From an uncultured Pedosphaera sp. (GTDB lineage Bacteria; Verrucomicrobiota; Verrucomicrobiia; Limisphaerales; Pedosphaeraceae), in NCBI GenBank assembly GCA_903918755.1, contig CAIXFN010000077.1, positions 1-43,164 of the forward strand: 43,164 bases of DNA, written 5' to 3'. Made by a program: the position numbers and the translations under genes. Below the pieces are notes generated by a model. It was not told the DNA's origin and searched no databases. It saw only the letters and a program-made list of their open reading frames with translations. Of this stretch, positions 1-8,861 are shown one piece after another. How positions within the stretch are numbered: position 1 is the stretch's first letter; the number at the start of each line of letters is the position of its first letter.

Positions 1-90
1 CTCCTCGCCGAAATCAGCGACGAATGGCTCAGCGAGAAAATTTACCTCAACATGGATAACCAATACCCAGCTCTCAGTTCAAAATGCTAA
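1..90 (+). CDS. 3' end of a probable transposase (IS256-like?), partial
   Basis: An open frame enters from the left edge and ends at a TAA at 88-90, giving about 29 C-terminal residues that include EISDEWLSEKIYLNMDNQ. The short acidic/aromatic tail, with no further gene-like sequence before an A-rich stretch, resembles the C-terminus of IS256/mutator-type transposases. That resemblance is from memory and weak, and no catalytic residues lie inside the window. The bases just after the stop contain TTTTACAGAAAAAAACTTGC, which could be the right terminal inverted repeat of the element. Another identity is possible because only the tail is visible. Confidence 0.4.
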   Translation, partial: LLAEISDEWLSEKIYLNMDNQYPALSSKC

Positions 91-118
91 AACATTTTAC
101 AGAAAAAAACTTGCGCGG
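91..118. mobile_element. possible right end of an insertion sequence
   Basis: An A/T-rich stretch (ATTTTACAGAAAAAAACTTG at about 94-113) directly follows the stop codon of the partial transposase-like gene. IS256-family terminal repeats often carry a TTTTACA-type core close to the transposase stop. The matching left end and the target duplication lie outside the window, so this is inference from position and composition only. Confidence 0.25.
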
Positions 119-133
119 CCTTGCTGGGCGATC

Positions 134-484
134 GTGATGGGTTTCGTCGCGCAGTCGGGATCGTTTGGTGACGCCATCTATCACTTGTTCAAGGACCCTC
201 CCCCATTCGGCTATTGCGGCAATATGGTCACCGATTCACTTGGATTGATTCTCAGTATCGGTCCTCCACTGAGCGCTGTCGCAGTTCTCTTGCTGGGTGC
301 TCTTTGGTCGCGGGGGATGGGTGGCGTGTGGTCGGTTGCAACAACTGCGGCGCTGACCCTGGTTTGCACTGCGGCGTTGATCATTTTTGGCGTTTACTAC
401 TATCGCGGTGCCTTGGCCGGGTCGTATTTGCTATCCGACACGGTGTGGTGGATGAGACCGGTTGGGCGATGGTTTGGAATATGA
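134..484 (+). CDS. small membrane protein, possibly 5'-truncated
   Basis: Encodes about 116 residues with two clear hydrophobic segments: roughly residues 36-57, with a LGLILSIGPPLSAVAVLLLG core, and residues 68-88. It ends in an aromatic tail, DTVWWMRPVGRWFGI. GTG at 134 is followed at once by ATG at 137, and neither has a convincing Shine-Dalgarno sequence. The frame stays open further upstream, into the presumed IS end. The true N-terminus may therefore have been removed by the insertion, or translation may start inefficiently at 134/137. It precedes the Imm30-like gene in the same direction, with an 82-nt gap. I do not recognise the family. A role as the membrane part of a toxin/immunity cassette is possible but not shown. 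Confidence 0.5.
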   Translation: MMGFVAQSGSFGDAIYHLFKDPPPFGYCGNMVTDSLGLILSIGPPLSAVAVLLLGALWSRGMGGVWSVATTAALTLVCTAALIIFGVYYYRGALAGSYLLSDTVWWMRPVGRWFGI

Positions 485-566
485 CGGACTTGCCCAAGCC
501 GCGAATTGGATTTCCCAGCGCGTCGAAATCCAACCGTCTACCAGAATATTCCGGAGGAGCCTCAAA

Positions 567-1070
567 ATGAGCAAACTCGACGATCCATTAAACCGTTTGC
601 GCGCGGCACTTGCCGCAAAGCAGGATGGATTCTTCGCTGAAGCGGAGTCTTGTTTGGCAGACCTTTCTCAGCTCAATGACCCAGCCGCGATACCCGAACT
701 TCTTCAACTGTTGGATGCATCCGGTCCTGACGAATTGATGTTTTCCATCCTACACGCGGTTGAAAAATGGGATGATCGCATTTATGGCAAAGCATTGCTC
801 GATTCCGTTGAACGCTTGTGGGAAATGACTCCCAGCTGGGCGCAAATCTTGCATATCAGGGTAATGAATTCGCCAAGTACCGCGGCTGTATATTTCGACC
901 TGGTAAAGTCGGCGCCGAGTGCGACGCGAGGAACAGTTTGTAGTATCTATGAGGCAATTTGCGGACAACGGCCAAGATTAACTGACAAGGTTTCGCCAAT
1001 CCTCGTGGAATTGAAAAACGGCCTGGCTCAGGCAGACGAAGCTTTACGAAACAGGCTGCCAGCGCCCTGA
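567..1070 (+). CDS. probable Imm30-family immunity protein
   Basis: Encodes 167 residues, predicted to be all alpha-helical and cytosolic (no signal peptide). I recall the pattern DPAAIPELLQLLD, then a motif around VMFSILHAVEKWDD-type residues (here ELMFSILHAVEKW), then WAQILHIRVMNSP, from the Imm30 family (PF15565). Members of that family sit beside polymorphic toxins and neutralise them. The start at 567 is chosen because GGAGG lies 8-12 nt upstream and residue 1 begins the folded part. An in-frame start at 462 would add 35 residues that do not look like the family and overlap the previous gene. No toxin gene is visible; the membrane protein upstream and the IS remnant are the only neighbours. 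It converges on the formylglycine-generating enzyme gene, with 38 nt between them. Confidence 0.7.
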   Translation: MSKLDDPLNRLRAALAAKQDGFFAEAESCLADLSQLNDPAAIPELLQLLDASGPDELMFSILHAVEKWDDRIYGKALLDSVERLWEMTPSWAQILHIRVMNSPSTAAVYFDLVKSAPSATRGTVCSIYEAICGQRPRLTDKVSPILVELKNGLAQADEALRNRLPAP

Positions 1071-1108
1071 TAGGTTGCTCCGGAGGGTCCGCAATCCGAT
1101 GTGGATAA

Positions 1109-2251
1109 TCACCGCCCGGTCGCCGGACCGCCCGCGGCGCAACGGAATCCGGAGTGGGACAATCCCGTGTCCGGGGTGCATTTCATGCGCGCACCCGGCC
1201 GATAGCCGCCACAATACGAATCATTGCAGAGGTAGGAACCGCCGCGCTGCACCCGCTTCTTCGTGCCCGGCTCTTCCGGATCAAAGCTGTCGGTCGGCCC
1301 CGGCGGATCCTGGGCCGGACTTTGCGCGTAATAATCCGAGCGGTACCAATCACTGCACCACTGCCAGACATTGCCGGCCATGTCGAACAGGCCAAAACCG
1401 TTCGCGGGAAATGAAGCCACCGGGGCCGTCCCGCCAAAGCCATCTCCGGCGGTATTTTCCTTGGGAAAACGGCCCTGCCAAATGTTCGCCAGCCATTTGC
1501 CGCCGGGGGTTTGCTCGCTGCCCCAGGCAAATTCCTGGCGATCCAATCCGCCCCGGGCGGCGTATTCAAACTCCGCTTCCGTGGGCAGGCGCTTGCCCGC
1601 CCACTGGGCGTACGCCACGGCATCCAGCCACGCCACTTGCACCACGGGGTGCTTTTCGCGTCCCAAAATGCTCGAATTCGGGCCTTCCGGATGCCGCCAA
1701 CTCGCCCCGGGCACATAACGCCACCAAGACATCGCATCGGTCAGGGCCACTTCATTTTCCGGGGGGGAAAAAACCACCGCCCCCGGCACCAGCAATTCGG
1801 GTGGCGCCCCGGGAAAGTCCTTGGGATCGGGCTTGCGCTCGGCCACGGTCACATAACCGCTGGCCGTGACAAATCGCTCAAACTCCTCGTTGGTGACCTC
1901 GGTGCGATCCAGCCAGAATCCGGAAAGGCTGACGCGGTGTTGGGGCATCTGGTCCGAGCGCCCGTCCGCCGTTCCCATCCAAAACTCGCCGGCGGGGATC
2001 CAAACCATGCCGTTGGTGCTGAAGCCAGTGGCATTGGTGCGTACGGGAGAAATCGCGGGCGCATTAGTGGGGCGCCCCAGCGACGCTGGGGTAGGTTCGC
2101 TGCGAGGAATGGCGTAGCTGTTTTCCCGTTGTTCCCGGGTTTGCCGGACCAACCGGATCATCCACACGCCCCACAGCACCGCCCCGAGCCCGAAGGCCGT
2201 GATGATGACGGTGGGCACCAGTTGCCACGATTTGCCGGATTCTTTGGTCAT
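1109..2251 (-). CDS. membrane-anchored formylglycine-generating enzyme (SUMF1/FGE family)
   Basis: Encodes 380 residues. One transmembrane segment lies at about residues 11-33, followed by a polar linker and an FGE-sulfatase domain from about residue 80 (MVWIPAGEFWMGT, then HRVSLSGFWLDRTEVTNEEF) to the end. The C-terminal motif SYLCNDSYCGGYR keeps both cysteines, C342 and C347. They match the copper-binding, catalytic pair of human FGE (C336/C341), so this is likely a true formylglycine-forming enzyme and not merely a SUMF-fold protein. Such enzymes oxidise a Cys in CxPxR motifs of type I sulfatases. No sulfatase, and no CxPxR in the three upstream secreted proteins, is visible here. The enzyme domain should face the periplasm. 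It follows the 969-residue secreted protein by 91 nt on the same strand, so co-transcription is plausible. A hairpin and a mini-ORF lie in its leader. Confidence 0.88.
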   Translation of the reverse strand: MTKESGKSWQLVPTVIITAFGLGAVLWGVWMIRLVRQTREQRENSYAIPRSEPTPASLGRPTNAPAISPVRTNATGFSTNGMVWIPAGEFWMGTADGRSDQMPQHRVSLSGFWLDRTEVTNEEFERFVTASGYVTVAERKPDPKDFPGAPPELLVPGAVVFSPPENEVALTDAMSWWRYVPGASWRHPEGPNSSILGREKHPVVQVAWLDAVAYAQWAGKRLPTEAEFEYAARGGLDRQEFAWGSEQTPGGKWLANIWQGRFPKENTAGDGFGGTAPVASFPANGFGLFDMAGNVWQWCSDWYRSDYYAQSPAQDPPGPTDSFDPEEPGTKKRVQRGGSYLCNDSYCGGYRPGARMKCTPDTGLSHSGFRCAAGGPATGR

Positions 2252-2255
2252 GCCA

Positions 2256-2280
2256 GGGGAGGATTATTTCATTACTCCCC
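2256..2280 (-). promoter_or_regulatory. leader hairpin with a three-codon mini-ORF ahead of the FGE gene
   Basis: Read on the minus strand, GGGGAG (2280-2275) is followed two bases later by ATG AAA TAA (2272-2264). A complementary CTCCCC (2261-2256) then precedes the FGE start at 2251 by four bases. GGGGAG is the only good Shine-Dalgarno sequence near the gene and is too far (about 24 nt) from the FGE ATG. It is ideally placed only for the mini-ORF, and it can pair with CTCCCC. Reinitiation or mRNA-structure control of FGE translation is inferred. Confidence 0.35.
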
Positions 2281-2342
2281 GGCGGAACACAACAGGCAAT
2301 TCGACTGCCCGGTAAACGCCCCGCCCTTTTCCCCGCACCAGC

Positions 2343-5252
2343 TCAGGGGCCGGTGTACCGCAACCGGAAGAACTTGGCGTCCGCCAGGCTGCCCAGCGGC
2401 TCCGGATGCTCAAAATAAAATCCGGCCGCCGACATCGCGTAGGGCCCGGGGATGGGCGTCCAAGTCGCTGGTGGATTGAGATCCAGCGTCGATTCCAAGG
2501 TGTATTTGGCAAAATTCGCGCCCCAATAAACCACCACCGCATCCGGGTCCATCCGGATGGCCAGGGGCGCCCGGGTGATCGACTGCGGCAACGGCGGCGC
2601 CACAACGACAGTACCGGCGAAGTCGATGGGATCGCCGGCCGTGGTGGGCAGGCGGGTGGGGAAATCCAAACAATCGCAGGAAGTGAGATCGGCCGTGAGC
2701 GGAATCACCCACAGGCCATTCGTGCCGAAGATGGTCCCCGCCCCCACCAGGGCGTTGCCGCCGGGCGACCAAAGCGTGCCGTGCGGAAAGCCATCGCCGC
2801 TCCGCTGGAAGGCGGTGATCTGGCTGAGGGGCGTCCCATTAGTGCCCGCCACATAAATGTCGTGGCCAATGTCCAGCGAAGAGTAGGTGTTGGCTTGCAC
2901 CAAACTGAAATGCGCTCCATCCGGTGCCCAGGCTGGCCAGCGGCCGCCCGTGATGCTGAGCGGCAGAATTTGCACAGCGGCTAGGTCCGGGGTGGTCACC
3001 AGGACTCCCCCCGTGCTGTGATCAAAAAAGGCCACCCGCCCATCGGCCGGACTGACCGCGGGTGCGTATTGACTGCACTGCGTGGGGAACCCGACCGGGG
3101 TCGCCGCGCCGGTCAGATCAATCTGTTTCAAGCCACAACCATTGTCGAAATAAAGCAACGTTCCCGTCCGGTCCCAATCCAAGCCCACCACCGTGGTCGC
3201 ATTCGAGTAGAGCAACATTTCGTCGCCCGTGCCGAGATTCCGCACCCACAAATCGCCATAGATGCCATAGTTGTCCAGGGGTGGCGTGGTGCTGCGGAGG
3301 AAGGCCAGCCACTTCCCATCGCGGGAGGCGCGCGGCCGGGAACCGGTGGTAATCAGAGCATCCCCGGTGCCGTCCAGATTGATGGCCCAGATGGAGAAAT
3401 TTGTTCCGGCTTTTCGGCCGTAGAAAACGGTGCCTTCGCTGGAATATTGCACCAGCCCGGGATTGGTTGGGGGTACGGCGTTCGTGTCGGGCGGATTGAG
3501 CGTAAAAGCCGGTTGCGGTGTGGGGGTGCCACCCGCCGCAAAAGTGTAGCGGGCGGATTCCAGCCGGGAACGTCCCACCAGGCTGTTCGGAATGGCATAG
3601 TATTCCACAGTGGTGTCCTTGCTGACGGCGAAGGGCACGGTGTAATTCTGCCAGCCTCCGCCTGCCCCGCCCGCCTGTCGGTAAAAAACGTTGTCACTGT
3701 GCGGCTGCGACACGAGCGAGACGGTGATCGGACCCGCATATGCTCCGGGGGGAGGCGTGATCGTGACCAGCAGTGGATCAGCGGCTTGCGGCGCGGAATA
3801 GGTAAAGATGGAAATGTCCTCGCGATATTGTTCCGCCAGGGCAAAAACCGTTCCGGTCGGCGGAGTGCCAAGGTCCGTCGTCACATCATTCCCCAATCCC
3901 GTGGCCGGACCGCCGTCGGTTTCGGTGAGCACCGAAAGACCCGCCGGCAGTCCGCTGATCATGATGCTCCAATCAGCCGCATTCAGGGACGCGAGCAGTC
4001 CGGGAGTGGGGCTCACGAAGGGCTCCCCTTGAAACACCCAGACATTGGCGCGAGTGGTGTTCCGGGTCACCGGTGTCAGATCGCCCGAACTCAATTGGGT
4101 GTAGTTGACCCCATCGAACTGGACCACCTGACCATGGCTCGAAACTCCCCCACTGGTCGGAGCATCGAGCAAAGCAAACTTACCGTCCGCCAAAGGAACA
4201 ACGCCGCTGAAGCGAGCCCCCGCACTGCCAGCGCCGCTGCGATACGCCGGTGCCAGCGTTGGCACCCCGCCCGCCACCGTGAGACCTTGCACGCCATCCC
4301 CAAATTGAATCATGGCGGTGCCATCTGTCCCCATGGGCACATAATAAACCCGCTCCACGGCCTCATCCAAAGTCACCGCCACCTCTGGACCGAAGTCGTA
4401 ACCAGTCCCACTGTTCACCAGGGCCTGCATCACCAGATTGGACTGGCCCGGAACATAAAAGAAAATGCGGGGCATGGTCTCCCCATCGAACAGGCCGAAA
4501 ACATACTCCGTGCCGGAAGCCAGGTTGGTTTTCGTTAACACCTGGGCAAAAGCATCATTGGGCGAGAAAACTTGAAATTGATCGTTCGAGCCCCGCTGCA
4601 TCATCGCCGCCAGGGTCGCGGGATTATCACCAGGATTCAGGGCATTCCCCCGGGCCACCGGACCTGGCGCTGACCGGCTCCCTTGCTGGGTGGGGGGAGT
4701 TCCGGCGGCCAGACCAAACAGTTCCAGCAACGCGGCCCCACCTGGCAGATCATTGTCATTAGAACCCGCGAGCAGAAAATCATAAGTCGCCACCGCCCCG
4801 AACGGCGCCGGCATCCCAATCAGCAACGCCAGCCCGACCCCCGCCGGAGTGATCGTGACCGGCGCCGGGGCATGGTTGGCATCCGCCAGCCCCACGAGAT
4901 TCACATTATTGAGTTCGGGCGAGGTCAGAGCCACCGCATCCAGGGTTGAATCCAGAAACCGCCCCACCGCGATGGCACTGGGTCGCGCTACCCCGGTCGC
5001 CGCGCCCCCGGCCCACGTCAATTGACCGCTGGCATCTTGATAGCCGACCCGGGCGTTGCCCGTGAGTTTGTCCACCACCAGCACATCGGGAATGCCGTCG
5101 CCATTGAAATCCCCGGAGGCCAGGAATTCGGTGGCGGTTTCATAGACGAAACCGCCCGCCTGCGCGGGTGCGGTCAGGGCCACGGCCGCGCCAACCAACC
5201 CGGCCAGGCACCCCGGCCAGACCCGCAAGAAAGAGGTAATTAATGCCTTCAT
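2343..5252 (-). CDS. secreted FG-GAP / chitobiase-C / TolB-type propeller protein
   Basis: Encodes 969 residues with a classical signal peptide (about residues 1-32, ending AQAGG). An FG-GAP/VCBS-like repeat follows at once: FLASGDFNGDGIPDVLVVD, with an acidic DxNxDGxxD loop that could bind calcium. Residues of about 497-575 (ITPPPGAYAGP to ESARYTF) look like the chitobiase/beta-hexosaminidase C-terminal Ig-like module common in Verrucomicrobiota exoproteins. Residues of about 600-850 carry TolB/PD40-like blades (IWAINLDGTGDALITTG, SRDGKWLAFLRS). The C-terminus (YTLESTLDLNPPATWTPIPG onward) resembles small C-terminal beta modules seen in this phylum. No enzymatic residues are apparent. It lies 12 nt downstream of the FN3 protein gene, with an AGG ribosome site before ATG 5252. 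It is probably a structural or binding partner of the two preceding proteins. Confidence 0.8.
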   Translation of the reverse strand: MKALITSFLRVWPGCLAGLVGAAVALTAPAQAGGFVYETATEFLASGDFNGDGIPDVLVVDKLTGNARVGYQDASGQLTWAGGAATGVARPSAIAVGRFLDSTLDAVALTSPELNNVNLVGLADANHAPAPVTITPAGVGLALLIGMPAPFGAVATYDFLLAGSNDNDLPGGAALLELFGLAAGTPPTQQGSRSAPGPVARGNALNPGDNPATLAAMMQRGSNDQFQVFSPNDAFAQVLTKTNLASGTEYVFGLFDGETMPRIFFYVPGQSNLVMQALVNSGTGYDFGPEVAVTLDEAVERVYYVPMGTDGTAMIQFGDGVQGLTVAGGVPTLAPAYRSGAGSAGARFSGVVPLADGKFALLDAPTSGGVSSHGQVVQFDGVNYTQLSSGDLTPVTRNTTRANVWVFQGEPFVSPTPGLLASLNAADWSIMISGLPAGLSVLTETDGGPATGLGNDVTTDLGTPPTGTVFALAEQYREDISIFTYSAPQAADPLLVTITPPPGAYAGPITVSLVSQPHSDNVFYRQAGGAGGGWQNYTVPFAVSKDTTVEYYAIPNSLVGRSRLESARYTFAAGGTPTPQPAFTLNPPDTNAVPPTNPGLVQYSSEGTVFYGRKAGTNFSIWAINLDGTGDALITTGSRPRASRDGKWLAFLRSTTPPLDNYGIYGDLWVRNLGTGDEMLLYSNATTVVGLDWDRTGTLLYFDNGCGLKQIDLTGAATPVGFPTQCSQYAPAVSPADGRVAFFDHSTGGVLVTTPDLAAVQILPLSITGGRWPAWAPDGAHFSLVQANTYSSLDIGHDIYVAGTNGTPLSQITAFQRSGDGFPHGTLWSPGGNALVGAGTIFGTNGLWVIPLTADLTSCDCLDFPTRLPTTAGDPIDFAGTVVVAPPLPQSITRAPLAIRMDPDAVVVYWGANFAKYTLESTLDLNPPATWTPIPGPYAMSAAGFYFEHPEPLGSLADAKFFRLRYTGP

Positions 5253-5264
5253 AAGCCTGCGATG

Positions 5265-8200
5265 TTACTGGGCTGGAATCTCCACTTCGCCCGCGTTGAT
5301 TGTTTCCACAATTTCCTTCTTGTCATCCATTCGCAGGACGAAATAGCGATACCGGGCACCGGCCACGACGGGTTGCTGATCGCGCAAGTAGAAGAATGCC
5401 CGGGTCTGGTCGTTCGCCGTTTCATAACTGACCGCGATCAGCTTGTCCGGAATCGTGATGAAAACGGCGTTGGGTAAGGTTCCTTGCTGCTTCCAAGGGA
5501 TGCTTTCCAGCAAGGGACTCACCTGGACCACGTTGCCCGAAACCCGCGGGAAGGCGGCGTTGGCCACTTGTTGACGATAGAGCACAATCGGAAGCAAAGG
5601 TTGATTCTGGCGCGCCGGATCCATCGACAACCGTTTGAACACAAACCCGTTCGGATCGATTAACGGGGCATCCGAGGGCTGCGGACCGAGGGTGTACTGA
5701 ATTTGGTTTGTGGTGCCCACGGTCGTCATCTGCCCGATGGAGCGGGCCAATTCGGCGAAGCGCACCCCCACCGGATAACGCCGATCCAATCTTTGAAAAC
5801 TCTGGGCATCATAATAATACATCAGGACTGCGGCCACCCGGGGATAGATGGGCGGGAGGCTGTCCGGAGCCGGATTGTCAAACCCGGTGATATCGGGCAG
5901 CGGTCGCTCCGGCCAGGGCACCGTCGGTAATTGGACCGGCGGCTTCCAGGTGAACTTCCATTCCGGGCTGGCGTCCCAGACCTTGCCCTGGGCGTCCACG
6001 GACGCCACCGTGATGCGATAGGTCACATTGGGCACCACCCCGACCGATAGGGAGAATTGCGGGCCCGGTCCAAAACCGGATCCGATCAAAGGCGTCAATT
6101 GCGCCGCGCCATAACTGCTGGATTTCCCGGAACCGAGCCCTGGCACAAGACCAAGGAAGCTGGCATGGGAATTCCAGGTCACCACATCGGTCAGCAGTTT
6201 GTCCGCCACGAAGACATTCTTCTTGCCATCGTTGCGGTCCACCATGACTTGAAACCGGGCCACGCCACTGGTCGGACAAAACCAATTCAACCGGACTTGG
6301 GGGTTGCTCAGGTCGCCAGCTTCCGTTGGCTGGGCCAGGACCGGACGCGGCGGTGGCGATGGCGCCAAAGGTTTGCAACCCAGGAAACTCATGGGACTTC
6401 CATTACCGTGCTCATCCAGCAATTGCACAAAATAGCACAACTGGGCCGCGGCCGACGGCATGGCATCGTCCTTGCAAACGATTTGCTTGGTGGGGTTCGC
6501 CGAATCAAAAGGCGCGGCGGATTGCGCCAGCAACAGCAGCGGCCCGCCATTGACACTGCGATAGAGCCGGTATTCCCGGGTGCGCGGGGTCAGGCCAAAC
6601 TGGATATTGATCGGGGCGACCGGCCCGTTATCCGCCGCCCGGGCGACATGTTGTTCGCAATCCGGCAAATGCGGCAATTTCATGACGCAACCACGGATGG
6701 GCGGCAGTGGCCCCAAAATGCACGCGGGATAGGAAACCCAGTACATTTGGTTGGTATCGGGCCAGACCACGCCATAAGAGGTCCAAACCGTGTTGCTGGT
6801 CATGATCTCCACCAGCATCGGCGTGCCGGCCGACACGGGAAATTTCATCCCCACCGTCCCGCTGGGATCGGGCGTGGGATTCATGGCGTAATAGCAGGCA
6901 ATGCCTCCGTTTAAGGTTGAGAGCAGCGGATCGTTGGCGCTAAGCGCCGTCTCCAGGATTTGCCCGCCGTAAAAAACATACTCCCGCCGCTGGCCGGAGG
7001 GCACGACGGTCGTGATGCTGGCGAGGGTGGGAGCGGAGGTCAGGCCGGTGAAAGTGCCCACCACACAACCAATGTCGTAGCTGGGCGCCGCGCCCTCGAC
7101 CCGCACGCTGTAATCCATCTGGGCCGTACTGGCACCGGGGGCGAAATAAATGGGCCCGTATGTTCCCACATACAGCCCGGAATTGGTCACCGAAAACTGG
7201 ACCCAGGCCACCCCCAAATCCCGCCGCTGGCAGGTGAAGCGAAAATTCCAGTTATTCGCGTCCGGAGGGTTGGTCAGATTATTGACCGCCTGAAATTGAA
7301 CCACCGGCGTGCCGCAACTGCCAAAGATCGCCCCTGTCGTCGCCGGGGGTGCCTCGCGCTGCCGGAGCACGCCCCAAGCCGGAGCGCTGTGCGGGGACAG
7401 CAAAGGATCGCATTTTCCCACGCTGACCGCCCGCACCGTGTACCAGTAATTGCTCACTCCGGCCGTCGCCGGTGAATCGGGCCCGTTATCGAGAAATACC
7501 CCCGTGTTGGTCCCGGCCACATCCGCCACGATCCCCACGCGGTTGGCCGTGGGATCAGCGTCATTCCGCAACGCCCCCGCGGGGTTTTGCCAGCGGTAGA
7601 TCCAATAGTGGGTGATGAAGTTGGTGCGATCCACATTTTGCTGCCAACTGATTTGAAAGCGTTGTTGATTCGTCACCCCGTCACCCGCCAGCGGCAGCAC
7701 TTGCACGTTGTTCAGGACCTTGGCGCCGGTGGGCGCGAGCGGCGGACGCCGCCGACACGCTTGGGCCAATCCACCGGGCGAAACGAGGCCATCGCGGCCC
7801 AAAACATCGCGGGCCGTCACAAAATAGTAGTACTGCGCGCCATCCTCAAAGGCCGTGCCGCCGCGCGAAAACCCATTGTCATCCGAAAAGAAATAAGTGC
7901 TCAAATCAGCCGGATCATCCGCCGCCCCGGCGCCTGAACCCGCGGAGAAATCCTTACCCGCCGTGACCGGCGCCCGATTGACCTGGATAAATTTGCCACT
8001 GTTTTGCAGATCGGTCAGCGCGGGCGGATTGACATCGTAGCCGGCGGCGACCGCGTCCGCCTGGGGAATGCGCCACAGATTGTAACCGAAACTCAAGAGC
8101 GAAAGCCGGCGTAATTCATCCGGCGAGCCCCACCGCAGGCGGATCTTCAGATGGTCGGACGGGGCATTGGTGACCACTTGGAAAGGCTTCCCGGGCGCCG

Positions 8201-8861
8201 GAAGGGTAACCGGGAAGCCAGGATTGATGGTGACTCGTCCCGCCACATCACCGGCGGCGCCCGTCGCCGGATTCACCTCGCGAATTTCGTAGGTGGTAAC
8301 GCCGGAAATCGGCTCGGCAAACCCCTGCCCGAGGCTCAAGGTCATCCCGGGATTGACCCGGGCCAGTAACGCCACCACCTGGGCCACCGCGGGATCCGAT
8401 CGACTGCGATCAAGGGCCGTCACTACTTTTTGCGCCAGGGTTTGGTTGGTAATCCCCGGAATCGCGTGCAAAAGCACTTCCAAAGCATGATTCAGGCCCG
8501 TCAAATCCTGTCCCAGGAAAACCGATTGATTCAGCAATGCATCCGCCGTCGCCGCATCGCCCGCTGGATAAATCTGACCGTGTTGCGTAAACGCCCCGGC
8601 ATCGGCCGGGCGCCCGGATTTGCCGTAAACAGCGAAGCGGCGGCCTGCCAACAGGCCGGGCTGCGGCGAGCCCACCAATACGTAAGACCAATCGCGGCCC
8701 GTGTTGTCGCGGATGGTCGTCCCCACCGAAAACACCAGGTTGCTGAAGAGATTCTGGGCCAATCCGGTTCCCGGCAGCAGGAGGATCGCGGCCAGGAAAC
8801 ATCCGGACCACCAAGCCGCCCCGAACCGGGCCCTCCCTTGCCTCAAGTTTTTCGTTTGCAT
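5265..8861 (-). CDS. large secreted FN3-repeat protein
   Basis: Encodes 1198 residues with a signal peptide (about residues 1-35, hydrophobic AAILLLPGTGLAQ). FN3-like beta sandwiches are visible at about 374-497 (FQISWQQNVDRTNFITHYWI to NYWYTVRAVSVGKC), 744-837 (TREYRLYRSVNGGPLLLL to CYFVQLLDEHGNG) and 838-970 (VRLNWFCPTSGVARFQVMVD to YRITVASVDAQGK). A repeat-poor N-terminal region contains a Leu-rich part (about 90-175). The C-terminal 200 residues have no recognised domain. Its ATG shares one base with the stop codon of the 2093-residue gene (TGATG), and there is no separate ribosome site. The two products are therefore probably made by coupled translation in a fixed ratio, which suggests they act together outside the cell. 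Function unknown. Confidence 0.78.
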   Translation of the reverse strand: MQTKNLRQGRARFGAAWWSGCFLAAILLLPGTGLAQNLFSNLVFSVGTTIRDNTGRDWSYVLVGSPQPGLLAGRRFAVYGKSGRPADAGAFTQHGQIYPAGDAATADALLNQSVFLGQDLTGLNHALEVLLHAIPGITNQTLAQKVVTALDRSRSDPAVAQVVALLARVNPGMTLSLGQGFAEPISGVTTYEIREVNPATGAAGDVAGRVTINPGFPVTLPAPGKPFQVVTNAPSDHLKIRLRWGSPDELRRLSLLSFGYNLWRIPQADAVAAGYDVNPPALTDLQNSGKFIQVNRAPVTAGKDFSAGSGAGAADDPADLSTYFFSDDNGFSRGGTAFEDGAQYYYFVTARDVLGRDGLVSPGGLAQACRRRPPLAPTGAKVLNNVQVLPLAGDGVTNQQRFQISWQQNVDRTNFITHYWIYRWQNPAGALRNDADPTANRVGIVADVAGTNTGVFLDNGPDSPATAGVSNYWYTVRAVSVGKCDPLLSPHSAPAWGVLRQREAPPATTGAIFGSCGTPVVQFQAVNNLTNPPDANNWNFRFTCQRRDLGVAWVQFSVTNSGLYVGTYGPIYFAPGASTAQMDYSVRVEGAAPSYDIGCVVGTFTGLTSAPTLASITTVVPSGQRREYVFYGGQILETALSANDPLLSTLNGGIACYYAMNPTPDPSGTVGMKFPVSAGTPMLVEIMTSNTVWTSYGVVWPDTNQMYWVSYPACILGPLPPIRGCVMKLPHLPDCEQHVARAADNGPVAPINIQFGLTPRTREYRLYRSVNGGPLLLLAQSAAPFDSANPTKQIVCKDDAMPSAAAQLCYFVQLLDEHGNGSPMSFLGCKPLAPSPPPRPVLAQPTEAGDLSNPQVRLNWFCPTSGVARFQVMVDRNDGKKNVFVADKLLTDVVTWNSHASFLGLVPGLGSGKSSSYGAAQLTPLIGSGFGPGPQFSLSVGVVPNVTYRITVASVDAQGKVWDASPEWKFTWKPPVQLPTVPWPERPLPDITGFDNPAPDSLPPIYPRVAAVLMYYYDAQSFQRLDRRYPVGVRFAELARSIGQMTTVGTTNQIQYTLGPQPSDAPLIDPNGFVFKRLSMDPARQNQPLLPIVLYRQQVANAAFPRVSGNVVQVSPLLESIPWKQQGTLPNAVFITIPDKLIAVSYETANDQTRAFFYLRDQQPVVAGARYRYFVLRMDDKKEIVETINAGEVEIPAQ

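Noticed and set aside
3018-4538. 506-codon plus-strand open frame opposite the FG-GAP/propeller gene
   Set aside because: Arg/Pro/His-rich composition, no ribosome site or domain. It is a frame shadow of the GC-rich minus-strand gene, which has a signal peptide and clear domains.
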